Positions 41,596-52,393 of a stretch of DNA of 64,000 bases are shown here, one piece after another. The position numbers were made by a program, and so were the translations under genes. This DNA comes from Entoloma clypeatum (lineage: Eukaryota; Basidiomycota; Agaricomycetes; Agaricales; Entolomataceae): the NCBI GenBank assembly GCA_963565915.1, contig OY751489.1, positions 4,588,001-4,652,000 of the forward strand, in the 5' to 3' direction. The notes beneath the pieces were generated by a model that worked only from the letters and a program-made list of their open reading frames with translations, had not been told where the DNA came from and did not search any database. Every line of letters begins with the position of its first letter. The first letter of the stretch is position 1.

Positions 41596-42136
41596 TTGAC
41601 ACCTGATTGGTGGATTTTAAATCCAAGCCTGGCAGTGGATTCTACATCCACAGCTAGACACATCACTGTATAAGCTGATTGATTACAAAGACACCTGATG
41701 GCCAGATTCTAAATCCAAGCCTGCTGGTGGATTCTAAATGCATCACTGGACACATCACTGCATAAGCCAATTGATTACAAAGACACCTGACAGCTAGATT
41801 CTAAATCTGCCGCTGGACACATCACTGCATAAGCTGATCAATTACAAAGACACCTGATGGGTGGATTTTAAATCCAAGCCTGATAGTGGATTCTACATCC
41901 ACAGCTAGACACATCGCTGCAAATGCTGATCGATTACAAAGACACCTGATGGGTGGATTTTAAATCCAAACCTAGTAGTGCATTCTAAATGCATTGCTGG
42001 ACATATCGATGCAAAAGCCGATCAATTACAAATACACCTGACAGCTGGATTCTAAATCCAAGCCTGGTAGTGGATTCTAAATCCAAACCTGGTAGTGGAT
42101 TCTAAATGCATCGCTGGACACATTGCTGCATAAGCC
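41596..42136. repeat. Minisatellite, unit ~91 bp (some 68 bp), forward orientation
   Basis: Repeating pattern GATTACAAAGACACCTGATG, GGATTTTAAATCCAAGCCTG, GTGGATTCTAAAT, CTGGACACATCACTGCATAA. Starts of the GACACCTGA block are spaced about 92, 91, 68, 90 and 91 bp. Continues after the hAT insertion at 43753. Confidence 0.75.
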
Positions 42137-43752
42137 TATTGTTTTAAAGGTCCAATTCGGTCCGGTTTTTGACCCTCAAAATTTAGAGACCAAGACCGAG
42201 ACCGATTTTTCTGTTCACATGATCTCGAAAAAACTGAACCGGACCGATGCAAGACTGGTGCATCAGTTCCGTTTACCTCAAAGAAGTGAGACCGGACTGG
42301 TCTCAACTGCTTTAAACCAATATATTACAAGAGGTGGGAAGGTTTTGCTGGCAGTTATGGTTCAACTTTGGGTGATTGTTGAGCATGCTTGGCAGTCAGT
42401 GCCGAGCAATGCATGTCATTGAAAATCATGCTGTGGATGCCCAAACTGTGGCACCACAAGTCCCAAAACTAATTGTTACCTTAGGTAGAGATGTTTAGCA
42501 ACTCATAGTAAATGTATATACAGTTAGATACATGAGCTATGTGAGGTAGAAAGTCTGTACTTCGCAATGATACATCCAAACACACTGTAAATCGTGATCA
42601 ACAGTGCATTCATGGGTTTCCTCAAATACAAAAACCAATGTTTTCTTACTTCCTCCTCTCCACAAACACTTTACTCTACATGTACTGTACATATACTATT
42701 GAAACAGTGTATGTAAACCTATTCAGACCCTTCGAATAAAATTCAAGGACTTGATAAGGTGAATATGAGCAAAATAGATCGAAAATTTGTTCAAAAATTT
42801 TAATTTCAGCTTTGGATTCTCCTGATTCAGGGGATCTCACAGCACATTTGTTTTTCAAATTTGGTTCATTCATTAGAGAGATATAACACTTTTACTGAAA
42901 TCTGCACATTTCGTTATTCCTATCTTATCTGGACTTCTAAAAATTATACAAAGTGCTTCAGAAGGTGAATACATATCTACTTATGAGTTCTATCACTTCC
43001 AACTATTATTAGACCATGAGGAAGGCACCGCGCGCGCCTGCGCGATGCATTTTGTGCATTGTTTACTATTATTTGGTGTAGAGCATGGCACCTCTATAAC
43101 TTAAAATCTGTGGCATCATTCCATAAAATCAACACATATTTATTGACATATGATACTCTGCTACCTAATTGATATAGTCTGTAAGCTGACTTCCTCCTGT
43201 GTAGCCATATTAAGGAGAAATGCGATGTTCCTTGAGTTTATTTACATATATTTGACACATTTGATGCGCGTGTGATGCGCGTCATCCAACGTCAAAACAA
43301 CACATCCACCCATTGCTGACTCTGCAATGAGGGGCACAGATGCTGAAAAGGCCAGAATATATTTATAGATTTTATTTATAATCTGTCTACTTGTGATCAA
43401 GGCAGGAGGGAGCACACACACACACCTTTTGTGTTTTTTTTAGGTGTGCCTATTTGGGAAGTGGAAAAGTTGTGATGTAGAATGAGTGTGAGGCACAAAC
43501 TTGTGGCTCTGTTGGTTAGATAGATGACTGAACTAATGTTCTGTACTATAGAGGTTGTGAGTTCAATTCTTGCAAATGGCACAAATATTGCACTTTGCCA
43601 TTTCATGATCTTGATTTCTGTTCCTCGGATTGTTCCGTGGAAAAGACTGGTTTAAACCCATTCGAACCGGTCTTTGGCTGGGCTTTCACCGATTCGGTTC
43701 GATCTGGTCTCAGTCTAATTCACGAAAAAGTAAACTGGACCTTCAAACACTA
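42137..43752. mobile_element. hAT-type non-autonomous element (copy 1), 1,616 bp, inserted in the minisatellite
   Basis: Exact 8-bp duplication CATAAGCC (42129-42136, 43753-43760). Termini TATTGTTTTAAAGGTCCA and, inverted, TAGTGTTTGAAGGTCCA. 8-bp duplications and a TAGTG end are hAT hallmarks. Subterminal GACCGG words are frequent. 42332 to about 43480 is nearly identical to 56466-57612 in copy 2. No transposase. A tRNA-like patch lies at 43498-43580. Confidence 0.75.
43498..43582 (+). other. tRNA-like / SINE-like patch in hAT copy 1
   Basis: TGGCTCTGTTGGTTAGA matches a pol III A box and GTTGTGAGTTCAATTC about 45 bp on resembles a B box, but no paired acceptor stem is visible. A degenerate counterpart (TGGCTCAGTTGGTGAAA) lies at 57652 in copy 2. 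Not a functional tRNA gene. Confidence 0.4.
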
Positions 43753-44029
43753 CATAAGCCAATTGATTACAAAGACACCTGATGGGTGGATTTCAAATCC
43801 AAACCTGGTAGTGGATTCTAAATGTGTTGCTGGACACATTGCTGCAAAAGCCAATTGATTACAAAGACACCTGATGGGTGGATTTTAAATCCAAGACTGG
43901 TAGTGGATTGTAAACACATTTTTAGAATCCGCCCATCAGGTATCTTTGTAATCAATTGGCTTTTGCAGTGATGTGTCCACCGGGTATGGGTAGTCACAGG
44001 TGTGGGTACAGGTCATGTTTTCGCAACCC
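43753..44029. repeat. Minisatellite continuation with orientation switch, ending in a GGGTATGGGTA patch
   Basis: Forward units up to about 43918. From 43920 the same unit runs in reverse (TTAGAATCCGCCCATCAGG, TTTGTAATCAATTGGC). The last ~47 bases before the gap (GGGTATGGGTAGTC...) resemble the simple repeat near 54385-54450. Confidence 0.6.
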
Positions 44030-44229
44030 NNNNNNNNNNNNNNNNNNNNNNNNNNNNNNNNNNNNNNNNNNNNNNNNNNNNNNNNNNNNNNNNNNNNNNN
44101 NNNNNNNNNNNNNNNNNNNNNNNNNNNNNNNNNNNNNNNNNNNNNNNNNNNNNNNNNNNNNNNNNNNNNNNNNNNNNNNNNNNNNNNNNNNNNNNNNNNN
44201 NNNNNNNNNNNNNNNNNNNNNNNNNNNNN
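44030..44229. other. Assembly gap, 200 N
   Basis: Exactly 200 undetermined bases, probably a fixed-size placeholder, at the centre of the inverted repeat. Reading frames across it are meaningless. Confidence 0.99.
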
Positions 44230-44530
44230 ACACATTTAGAATCCACTATCAGGCTTGGATTTAAAATCCACCCATCAGGTGTCTTTGTAATTGATCAGCT
44301 TATGCAGTGATGTGTCCAGCGGCAGATTTAGAATCTAGCTGTCAGGTGTCTTTGTAATCAATTGGCTTATGCAGTGATGTGTCCAGTGATGCATTTAGAA
44401 TCCACCAGCAGGCTTGGATTTAGAATCTGGCCATCAGGTGTCTTTGTAATCAATCAGCTTATACAGTGATGTGTCTAGCTGTGGATGTAGAATCCACTGC
44501 CAGGCTTGGATTTAAAATCCACCAATCAGG
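44230..44530. repeat. Minisatellite, reverse orientation, right arm
   Basis: Reverse complement of 41601-41900 (same unit variants in reverse order). Confidence 0.75.
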
Positions 44531-44581
44531 TGTCAAAACCTCAAGCCCATGCATGGGTTGTACATGGGCTGTGAGTGATCC

Positions 44582-44870
44582 CACTGGATGCAGTGAATGA
44601 TACTTGGTGCTAAACTATTCAAAAAGTATTTAAAAAATATTCCAATTTTTATCATGAATTTCTTTACATCTTTTTTGCAAAAGAATCTTGGAAATATTGA
44701 ATACAAATGTCACCTCCAGGTATTGTTGTCTCTTGTAGTGATATTTGTATTGAATACTTGCAAGATCTTTTGGAATAAAAAGATGTAAAAAAAATCATAA
44801 TAAAAATTGGAATATTTTTTGAATACTTTTTGAATAATTCAGCACTAAATATCATTGACTGCATCCAGTG
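44582..44870. mobile_element. CACTG-ended MITE, right-arm copy
   Basis: Mirror image of 41262-41550. Confidence 0.65.
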
Positions 44871-45163
44871 TCCATGTATTTGCTTTTTTTTTTTTTTTGA
44901 TATTTGCTATGTATTCCATCTCCAAACTTAAGATAATAATTTGATCTCACTTTTCAATATTTTTACACAACTCCACATGAACATATTGTATTTTCTATCC
45001 AAAAGGTACTGTGACCATTTGATTTTCATATATCTTTGATATTCATCTGCCAAATATTCAATAGACTTTCTTGCAGTATTTGAAAATATATTTAAATAAT
45101 ACCAGAATCTTTGTTTACAATATTCTATTAATACTAAAGTAGATTATATTCAATGTATATCCA

Positions 45164-45565
45164 TGTTACGGACTCTACGGTATGAGGACCACGTCATATC
45201 TTTTACTTATCGGCCCGACTCGGTGCCCTCTTACGAGCTTACTATGTCTAATGTCTACTTTCGCAACCTTTGATTTCCAGTCTGACTCATTACATTACTT
45301 CGTCATCCCCTTTAGTATACTTCGCTCCCGCGCTGACTCGCTTTCCGCAGTCAGCTTACTCACTGTACATAGCCTTCCACAGTCGCCTTACTCATGCGCA
45401 CTGCCTTCCGCAGTACTGACTCATCCGCTACCACCTATAGTCAGTACCTATATAAACCTCTTGTACTATAGTAGATTCCTTAGATTTAGCAATCACTTTG
45501 CTCTTCGCCTTTCCACTTTCCTGCATACTCTGCCCGAACCTTGGAATGGTTTGTTAAGCATAACA
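45164..45565 (+). repeat. 5' LTR of element C
   Basis: 402 bp, TGTTACGG...CATAACA, with CTATATAAACC and the R start AGATTTAGCAA. Confidence 0.88.
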
Positions 45566-45567
45566 AG

Positions 45568-45578
45568 TTGCTAAATCT
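45568..45578 (+). promoter_or_regulatory. Self-priming primer-binding site of C
   Basis: TTGCTAAATCT after the two-base spacer AG; exact complement of AGATTTAGCAA in the LTR. Confidence 0.75.
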
Positions 45579-45625
45579 CATTAGGTTCGCCCAGAGCGAA
45601 GAGAGCAACTACCAGACGAGTCAAG

Positions 45626-45874
45626 ATGTCGCGCTTCTTTGAAGACTTTACCAGTAACCCATTCAGCACGCCAGAAGCCCGACAGGAGGAGCTAAGTTCT
45701 CGAGACAGTATCGATTTTACACTCATCCAGCAGTACATTGAATCGGAGATCCGTCGCATCCTACAGCAGGTGCTTGACGAAGAACTAGACAATGACGAGC
45801 ATCGCCCCCACGGCGAGATAGCAGAGAGCATCCATCTTGCTCGACAACACCAGATCGCGCGTTACAACGCCTGA
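45626..45874 (+). pseudogene. Element C ORF0 (truncated by TGA)
   Basis: 82 codons, mirror of B's. TGA at 45872 where A has CGA. Confidence 0.5.
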
Positions 45875-46022
45875 CAGAATAAACTCGAAAGCTTTCGCGT
45901 TCAAGAAGGACCTCAGAAACAGGTCGGATCACAGAGATCAGAGAGTTTATCGGTGTCCAGACAACCGTTATCAGAAGATTGATTAGGACGCTCACATCGA
46001 GACGTCCCAGAGCCACATCATC

Positions 46023-47130
46023 ATGTCTTACTCGAAGCAGCAGATCTACACCCACTTCACCACCGAAGAACAACAGACTGAGTACAGTACAACCGCTGGG
46101 CACGAAACGAGAGACTTGACCCCTTCTCGAGACCAACAGACGCGCAGGAACAGAGATTCCTTAGAGATTTACAGAGGAAATACTCTGAACGTTTTGCCAC
46201 CGATTCCGCCGACGAGTCCCCTGACGAATTTACTTTTGACTCCGCGCAGTCAGATATCGAACAGACGCCTAGAACAGGGACTCATTTTCAATCCTTACCT
46301 GTATCCCGAACCCCATCTTCATCCCAACAACCCGACCCCTCTTCTCCTCCGCAGACTCTAGACATGGCAGAAGCCCCGGCTGTACAAACAATGGATACAT
46401 CCAAGATCATCAAGGATCCTGGGATGTTCAAGGACAGATACACCTTTGACGAGTGGTGGAAAGCCACCAAACTATACATCAGGTTCCAAAAGAGCCTCAC
46501 AGACGATCAGAAGATTCTTGCGGTGCTATCCCGCATGATGGAAGGGTCCGGCAGACACTGGGCCAGTAACAAGTTAGACACTCTTGCTGTTGACAACGAG
46601 AACATCACCTGGCTAGGTTTTTCCGATGATATCGCCACACGATTCTCCATCGCCAACAAGTCAGTCGCTGCTAAAGCAAGACTCGAAGTCCTGAAACAAG
46701 AGAAACGTACCGTTGATGAATTCTTGGATGAATTCAAAGAACTCTCGAAACTGTCAAACCTTGGCGAAGAAACTGGGAAATACATCCTAGAGAAAAACGT
46801 CAACCGCAGAATCTCTGAACAAGTGGCTAGCGATGGCAAGACGTACACCGATTATGCAAAGGAGATCCGAAACAAGGGACGACAGATGGAAGGACACGCA
46901 CTGGTCATCCGAGGTGGCGGCGACATGCGCACCGGATCGGGTACCACTTATGGTGGTCAGGGCAAGGCCATGGAGATCGACAAAGCAGGAGTAGCCCATT
47001 GCTACAACTGTCAACACTTCGGTCATCTGGCTAAAGACTGTAGCACTCCAAAGAAGAAAGATGGTCGCAAGTGTTTCAACTGTGACCAAGAAGGCCATAT
47101 CGCGCGCAACTGCCGCAAGCTGAAGAAGAA
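46023..47130 (+). pseudogene. Element C gag, frameshifted N terminus, fused to RT
   Basis: ATG 46023 (SYSKQQIYTHF), the same 5-bp duplication near 46081, then open from 46364. A few residues differ from B (for example KLDTLAVDNENI against KLDALTADNENI) and in those C is closer to A. Knuckles CYNCQHFGHLAKDC and CFNCDQEGHIARNC. Fused to RT at KKNSRRER. Confidence 0.75.
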
Positions 47131-49140
47131 CTCCAGAAGGGAAAGATCCGTCCATCCAAATCCCCTTATGCCTCCCCTTGCTTCTTCATCAACAAGAAGG
47201 ATGGCTCCAAACGATTGGTACAAGATTACTGCATGGTCAATAAATTCACGGTCAAAGACAGGTTCCCACTCCCACGAATATCCGATCTCTTGGACGTACT
47301 GAAAGATGCGGTCTACTTCAATAAAATGGACATCATGTGGGGTTATAACAACGTCCGGATTAAGGAGGGCGATGAATGGAAAGCTGCCTTCCTCACCAGT
47401 CGAGGATTGTTCGAACCATTGGTCATGTTTTTTGGTCTTTGCAACTCCCCGGGAACGTTCTCTCGAATCATGGCTAGTCTATTCCGGGACCAGATCTGCC
47501 GACATATCTGCGTGATCTACATGGATAACATCGTGGTTATCGGTAAAACCAAGGAAGAACTCACGCGAAACACTGAAGAAATCCTACAGATCCTATCGGA
47601 CAATGATTTGTTCCTAAAGGAGAAGAAGTGTTTATGGGAAGTAACGAAATGTCCTATATTGGGATATGTGGTTGGTGAGGGACGTGTTGAGATGGAAACT
47701 GAGAAGGTGGATACAATTCGAAACTGGCGAGCACCCACATCAAAAAAGGAAGTTCAGAAGTTCCTTGGATTTGCTAACTTCTATCAATGTTTTATTGAAG
47801 GGTACTCAAACATCGCGAAACCTCTCACCGCGCTCACAGGCGGTACGGCATTTACTTGGGGACCAACAGAGCAGCAGGCTTTTGAAGGTCTCATACGGGC
47901 AATTACATCAGCACCAGTCTTGGCATTACCAAAACCAGAGGGACAGTTCAGGCTTGAAACCGATGCATCGGGCTATGCAATTGGAGCAGTACTCTCTCAG
48001 AAGCAAGACGACAAATGGCACCCCATCGCGTTCTTGTCGCGGACCATGTCCGCGGCCGAACAGAATTACGAGATATACGACAAGGAACTCCTGGCAGTCG
48101 TGGAAGCATTGAAAGATTGGAGACACTATCTGCTTGAAGCCAGGGAACGCTTCGAGATCTTGACCGATCACAAGAACCTGGAATATTTCCGTCGTCCTCA
48201 GGACCTAAATCAACGACAGCGACGCTGGAAAATGAAGTTACAAGACTATGACTTCGAATTACGGCATGTGCCCGGCACGACCAATGCGAAAGCGGACATC
48301 CTGTCACGCTTACCCTGGTATGAAGGGGAACTCGAACCACAGGACAGTGACCAAATGCTCAAGGAGGGACTATTCTTGAAATGGTTGGAATCAGAAGATG
48401 TGGTACAAATGGAGATGTTCATGGAGGAACAATTCTTTGAAGGGGGTGAGACATCTGATTCCATCAAAATTGGAAACATCACAACCATCAAAAACCCATG
48501 GATCGCACGCATCAAGGCTTCGAACTGCATGGAGACAGAAGTAGTGCAGGGCCTAAAAAAGAATCCTCATTGGTATCAACAGGAGAATGGGATCACCTAT
48601 GCAGGAGAACGAGTCTATGTCCCGCCAGATCCACAATTACGACAAGAATTGATGTTCGAGTCACACGATGCACCAGTGGCTGGACATCCAGGACAGTACC
48701 GGACACATGAACTCCTCACTTGCACCTACTGGTGGCCTACCATACTGCATGATGTGAAGAAGTACGTGAAGGGTTGCGACACTTGTCAACGCAACAAGAT
48801 TAACCGACAAAAGCGACATGCTCCGCTACATCCCCATGCAGCACCAAGTCACCCATGGGAAGACATAGGAATCGACGTTGTGGGACTGATACCAGAATCT
48901 GATGGAAAAAACGCAATTCTGGTCATCATGGATAGACATTTGAAGATGCTTCACCTCATTCCGACAACCGGGGAACTAAAGCATTCTTATGAAACTTTGT
49001 CAACCATCTACAGGATGATTGGGCTGAATGGATCACAATCGCAGAGTTCCAGTACAATGACAAAGAACATCAGGCAACGAAGCACACCCCATTCTACCTC
49101 AACTACGGTTTACATCCGTGGAAGGGAGAACTCATGTTAG
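47131..49140 (+). pseudogene. Element C pol: RT (YMDN), RNase H, integrase zinc region; integrase core deleted
   Basis: Open for 641 codons from 47215, mirror of B with very few differences (last residues GRENSC against GRESSC). Active site codon 47527-47529 is Asn. Domain content as in B; jump at IPTTGEL near 48975. Confidence 0.85.
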
Positions 49141-49715
49141 AAGATACCAATCCGGCTGCCAACGACTTCTTGAAAAAGCTCAAACAGGCACGAGAAGAAG
49201 CCAATGCTGCGCTGAAACAAGCACAGGATCAGATGAAGAAGACAGTTGACACACGGCGAAGTCCGTCTCGGGACTACTGCATCGGAGACAAGGTGTGGCT
49301 GGAAGGGACTAACATCAGGACCGATCGCCCCTCAAAGAAACTTGATGCACTCCGACATGGACCATTCAAAGTCCTAGAGAAGAAAGGAGCTAGCGCGTAC
49401 CTTCTTGATCTTCCAAAGACTTGGAAGATGATTCACCCTGTGTTCAACGAGACCCTGTTGTCACCATATGAAACTCCGAAGTACGCCATCCAGAAAAAGA
49501 AACCAGCCCCTGATCCGATCATTGTCGAAGGACGAGAAGAGTACCATGTGTCTACGATCCTGGACTCTCGAAAGTTCCGCGGAAAGATCCAGTACCTCGT
49601 CCAGTGGGAAGGATATGGCCCAGAAGAGAACACATGGGAACCTCGAGCTAATGTTCAGAACGCTCAAGATTTGATCCGTGATTTCCATTGGCAGAACCCG
49701 TCTCGACCACAATAA
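49134..49715 (+). pseudogene. Element C integrase C terminus and chromodomain
   Basis: 193 codons with GDKVWLEGTNIRT, GPFKVLEKKGASAYLL and the chromodomain WEGYGPEENTWEP, out of frame with the upstream pol. Confidence 0.8.
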
Positions 49716-49848
49716 AAGACGAGTTCTCGAAACCCATGGCAGTATCGACCTCATCAGTCAACCACACACCGAGTTCCCCGCTCTAGTCTTCTCCCTGCCC
49801 AATATAGCCACCCCATTCTTCTTTTACCTCTCAACCATTCTCACCGCC

Positions 49849-50220
49849 ATGTCAAACACCATCGTCACCTCCACCTCCACCACCGACATTAACCCTGCCA
49901 TCGCCGCCCTCATGAACGAAGCACTCTCCATGAGAGACCAAATCCACGCTCTCGAAACTTCCCTTGCCGACCGCCTCCATCGCCAGATGCATATCCGGCT
50001 CCACTCGCTATCCAACCTACCCGTCGCCCCGAGTCCCGAGGAAAAACAAATTCTCAGAAACTACACCAGCACCCTCGTAATCGAGAATCGACGTATTCGG
50101 CTGGCTATCAAAGGCCTTGAACTCGCCGTAGCCATCAATGAGGAGTTGATATATGATTGGAGCCTCAAGGAAAGTCCGAACTGGTCCGATCCCGGCAACA
50201 ACGAGGGATGGGGACAGTGA
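49849..50220 (+). CDS. Element C ORF3, 123-aa accessory protein
   Basis: Same ORF as in B, open from MSNTIVTSTSTTD to GWGQ, 34 bp from the 3' LTR. Upstream 57 codons in frame (from 49678) overlap the pol end and are not conserved in A. Confidence 0.65.
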   Translation: MSNTIVTSTSTTDINPAIAALMNEALSMRDQIHALETSLADRLHRQMHIRLHSLSNLPVAPSPEEKQILRNYTSTLVIENRRIRLAIKGLELAVAINEELIYDWSLKESPNWSDPGNNEGWGQ

Positions 50221-50254
50221 CTCTGTGAGGACACAGAGCTTGGAGAGGGGAACA

Positions 50255-50656
50255 TGTTACGGACTCTACGGTATGAGGACCACGTCATATCTTTTACTTA
50301 TCGGCCCGACTCGGCGTCCTCTTACAAACTCACTATGTCTAATATCTACTTTCGCAACCTTCGATTCCCAGTCTGACTCATTACATTACTTCGTCATCCC
50401 CTTTAGTATACTTCGCTCCCGTGCTGACTCACTTTCCGCAGTCAGCTTACTCACTGTACATAGCCTTCCGCAGTCGCCTTACTCATGCGCACTGCCTTCC
50501 GCAGTACTGATTCATCCGCTACCGCCTATAGTCAGTACCTATATAAACCTCTTGTACTCTAGTAGATTCCTTAGATTTAGCAATCACTTTGCTCTTCGCC
50601 TTTCCACTTTCCTGCATACTCTGCCCAAACCTTGGAACGGTTTGTTAAGCATAACA
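50255..50656 (+). repeat. 3' LTR of element C
   Basis: 402 bp, preceded by the purine tract GGAGAGGGGAACA and followed by TSD ATCCA. Confidence 0.88.
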
Positions 50657-51063
50657 ATCCATAGTAATTTGTGAAAAATAATCTCGTTTATATCAGAATA
50701 TCTTTCTGATATTTTTCCAATTCATATCATCTACAATATTTAGTTTTGATTTTGATTTCTTTTCAATACTTTCGATCAAAGTATGCAAAAATCTCTCATA
50801 AAATAATAAATATATATATATTGAAATTTCACTTTTCAATAACATATCAATACTCACCTTCTCAATATCCATAGAATATCTAAAACCTATAACAAAAAAT
50901 CCTTGAAATGTATTATAAAAACATTGTGTCTCAAGTTCATTAAATCTTTTAAATATTCAAGCATGGGATATGCATGTCTGTCTTCTTCATTGTTGTTTCA
51001 TATGATCCTCAAAACTATTGTATAAGAATCATACATGATATCTAAATAGCATATATACAAGGT
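50657..51063. other. AT-rich flank of C without a gene
   Basis: About 407 bp, AT-rich, with TATATATATA. Its inverted counterpart is absent next to B. Confidence 0.5.
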
Positions 51064-51185
51064 ACAGTAAATCTCAATTCACGTACTTTTTAGATATTGT
51101 TGTTGAGGCGACATGTGAGTCTGACGACTACATCCACAGGCCTGAACATGAAATGCGCAAGGAGAGGTGATATGATGCCATCAAG
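51064..51185. repeat. Inverted copy of 20560-20682, without H1 and F
   Basis: Near-exact reverse complement. Sequence continues on both sides where H1 and F are inserted in the other copy. Confidence 0.6.
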
Positions 51186-51329
51186 ACAAAGGAGCGATGC
51201 TGACTATTGACCCACATGGGATCTCAAGAGAACAAGCTACAGAATACAAAGGAAAGTAGGCTACTTATATATGTAAATACCATGAGGCATCAATGAGGTG
51301 CACAGTAAATAAGACTGTTCTAGAATAAC

Positions 51330-51474
51330 ATGTGTCTAACATGAGGTAGGATAAGATAAAGGTTTCAGATAAGATAGGATAAGATCAAGAGATAGGATAA
51401 GATAAGATAAGATAAAGAGATAAGATAAAGATGAGATTAGATAATAAGAGCGATCATAACAATTGTTCTCTATA
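51330..51474. repeat. GATAA-rich sequence resembling the LTR of element E
   Basis: Many GATAAGATA words and an end CGATCATAACA, like 61905-61985. Possibly a solo LTR fragment; left edge uncertain. Confidence 0.35.
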
Positions 51475-51611
51475 GTAGTGTGACATTTGTATTTAATACT
51501 TGCAAGATTTTTTGCCAAGGAAGATGTAAAAAGAATCATGATAAAAATTGGAATATTTTTCTAATACTTTTTGAATACTTCAGCCCTAAGTATCCTTCAC
51601 TGCATCCAGTG
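51475..51611. mobile_element. Right part of a CACTG-ended MITE
   Basis: Ends ACTTCAGCCCTAAGTATCCT, CACTGCATCCAGTG. Mirror of the half at 13583-13668 with one difference. Left half missing. Confidence 0.6.
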
Positions 51612-51674
51612 TTTGCAGCAACTTTGCAGCTCATCTTATCCAGATGAACCAGATGAGCCTTGTTATATCTGTCT

Positions 51675-52125
51675 GTCATAACCATATGATTCACATCTGA
51701 CTTATCTGATGACTCCGACAATACATCTGATCTGACATCCACTCTGACAACCATTCTATTTATGTTTGATTATACTTCTACTACGTAACATTCCAACCAT
51801 ACTTACAAGTAGACACACTTTGTTCACTTTTCATTTGTTACTCTCCATACTCCAAATGTTCCAAAGGTAACTCCGATATCTGCACATCACTTATGGTAAT
51901 ACTGATAATTTTAGTATACTATAAATAGTGTACCAAATCTGTTGTAGAACCTCAGTTCGAATATCATATGTTACACCTCATTTACATCCGCCTTTACTTG
52001 CCTTTGATCATTCTCTCTGTCACCTCCGCTCATCAGACATCTGTCAAACCCAAAATCTAAGACCACATCAAAGAGTGGGGCACAACACACAAGTTGAAGC
52101 CAGGTCCTTTCCGCAAGATGTCGCA
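51675..52125. repeat. LTR of element I type, uninterrupted copy
   Basis: Colinear with 3039-3266 plus 9176-9480 (CATAACCAT, TCCGACA, CAAGTAGACA, CTCAGTTCGAATAT, ACAAGTTGAAGCCAGGTCC). Lacks element A, confirming the nesting there. Cut at its end by an H-type LTR. Confidence 0.6.
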
Positions 52126-52393
52126 TGTTACACTTTTTCAACCTTTCCTATGCATCTTCACATGACCCTGCAACCCTCGATCCCTATCAGACCCCGTTTT
52201 CACTTAACTCTGACAACCCTGGGACACATGTCCCCTCTATCAGCATTATGACTTGTACTGACTTGTACTATTCCTCTTTTAGATACATTTTCACTTGTTA
52301 TCTCTGACTCATGGCCTTGAGGCCTTATCTCTGACTCTTATGCCACAGCCCCCCTTGAAATATATAACTAACCAATGGCTTATTTATAGCCAT
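52126..52393 (+). repeat. Partial LTR of the H family
   Basis: TGTTACACTTTTTCAACC to about GCCATAGGACAGA, matching the first half of 20003-20559 with a 20-bp loss before its end. Older than H1 and H2 LTRs. Confidence 0.6.

Larger units (their letters stand above)
45164..50656 (+). mobile_element. Element C: gypsy copy forming the right arm, with intact TSD
   Basis: 402-bp LTRs (45164-45565, 50255-50656), ATCCA on both sides (45159-45163, 50657-50661), hence an original insertion. The LTR pair differs at about 16 of 402 positions (4%, nearly all transitions), far more than B differs from C, so the inverted duplication is younger than the insertion. Same deletions as B. Confidence 0.9.

Noticed and set aside
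41596..42136. Regularly spaced repeat considered as a CRISPR-like array
   Set aside because: Units of ~91 bp repeat along their whole length without unique spacers; eukaryotic minisatellite.
42676..42873. 65-aa ORF identical at 56809-57006
   Set aside because: Identity follows from the duplicated hAT core; too short, no motif, no independent evidence of coding.
43936..44310. ORFs across the N run
   Set aside because: Artefacts of translating the 200 undetermined bases.
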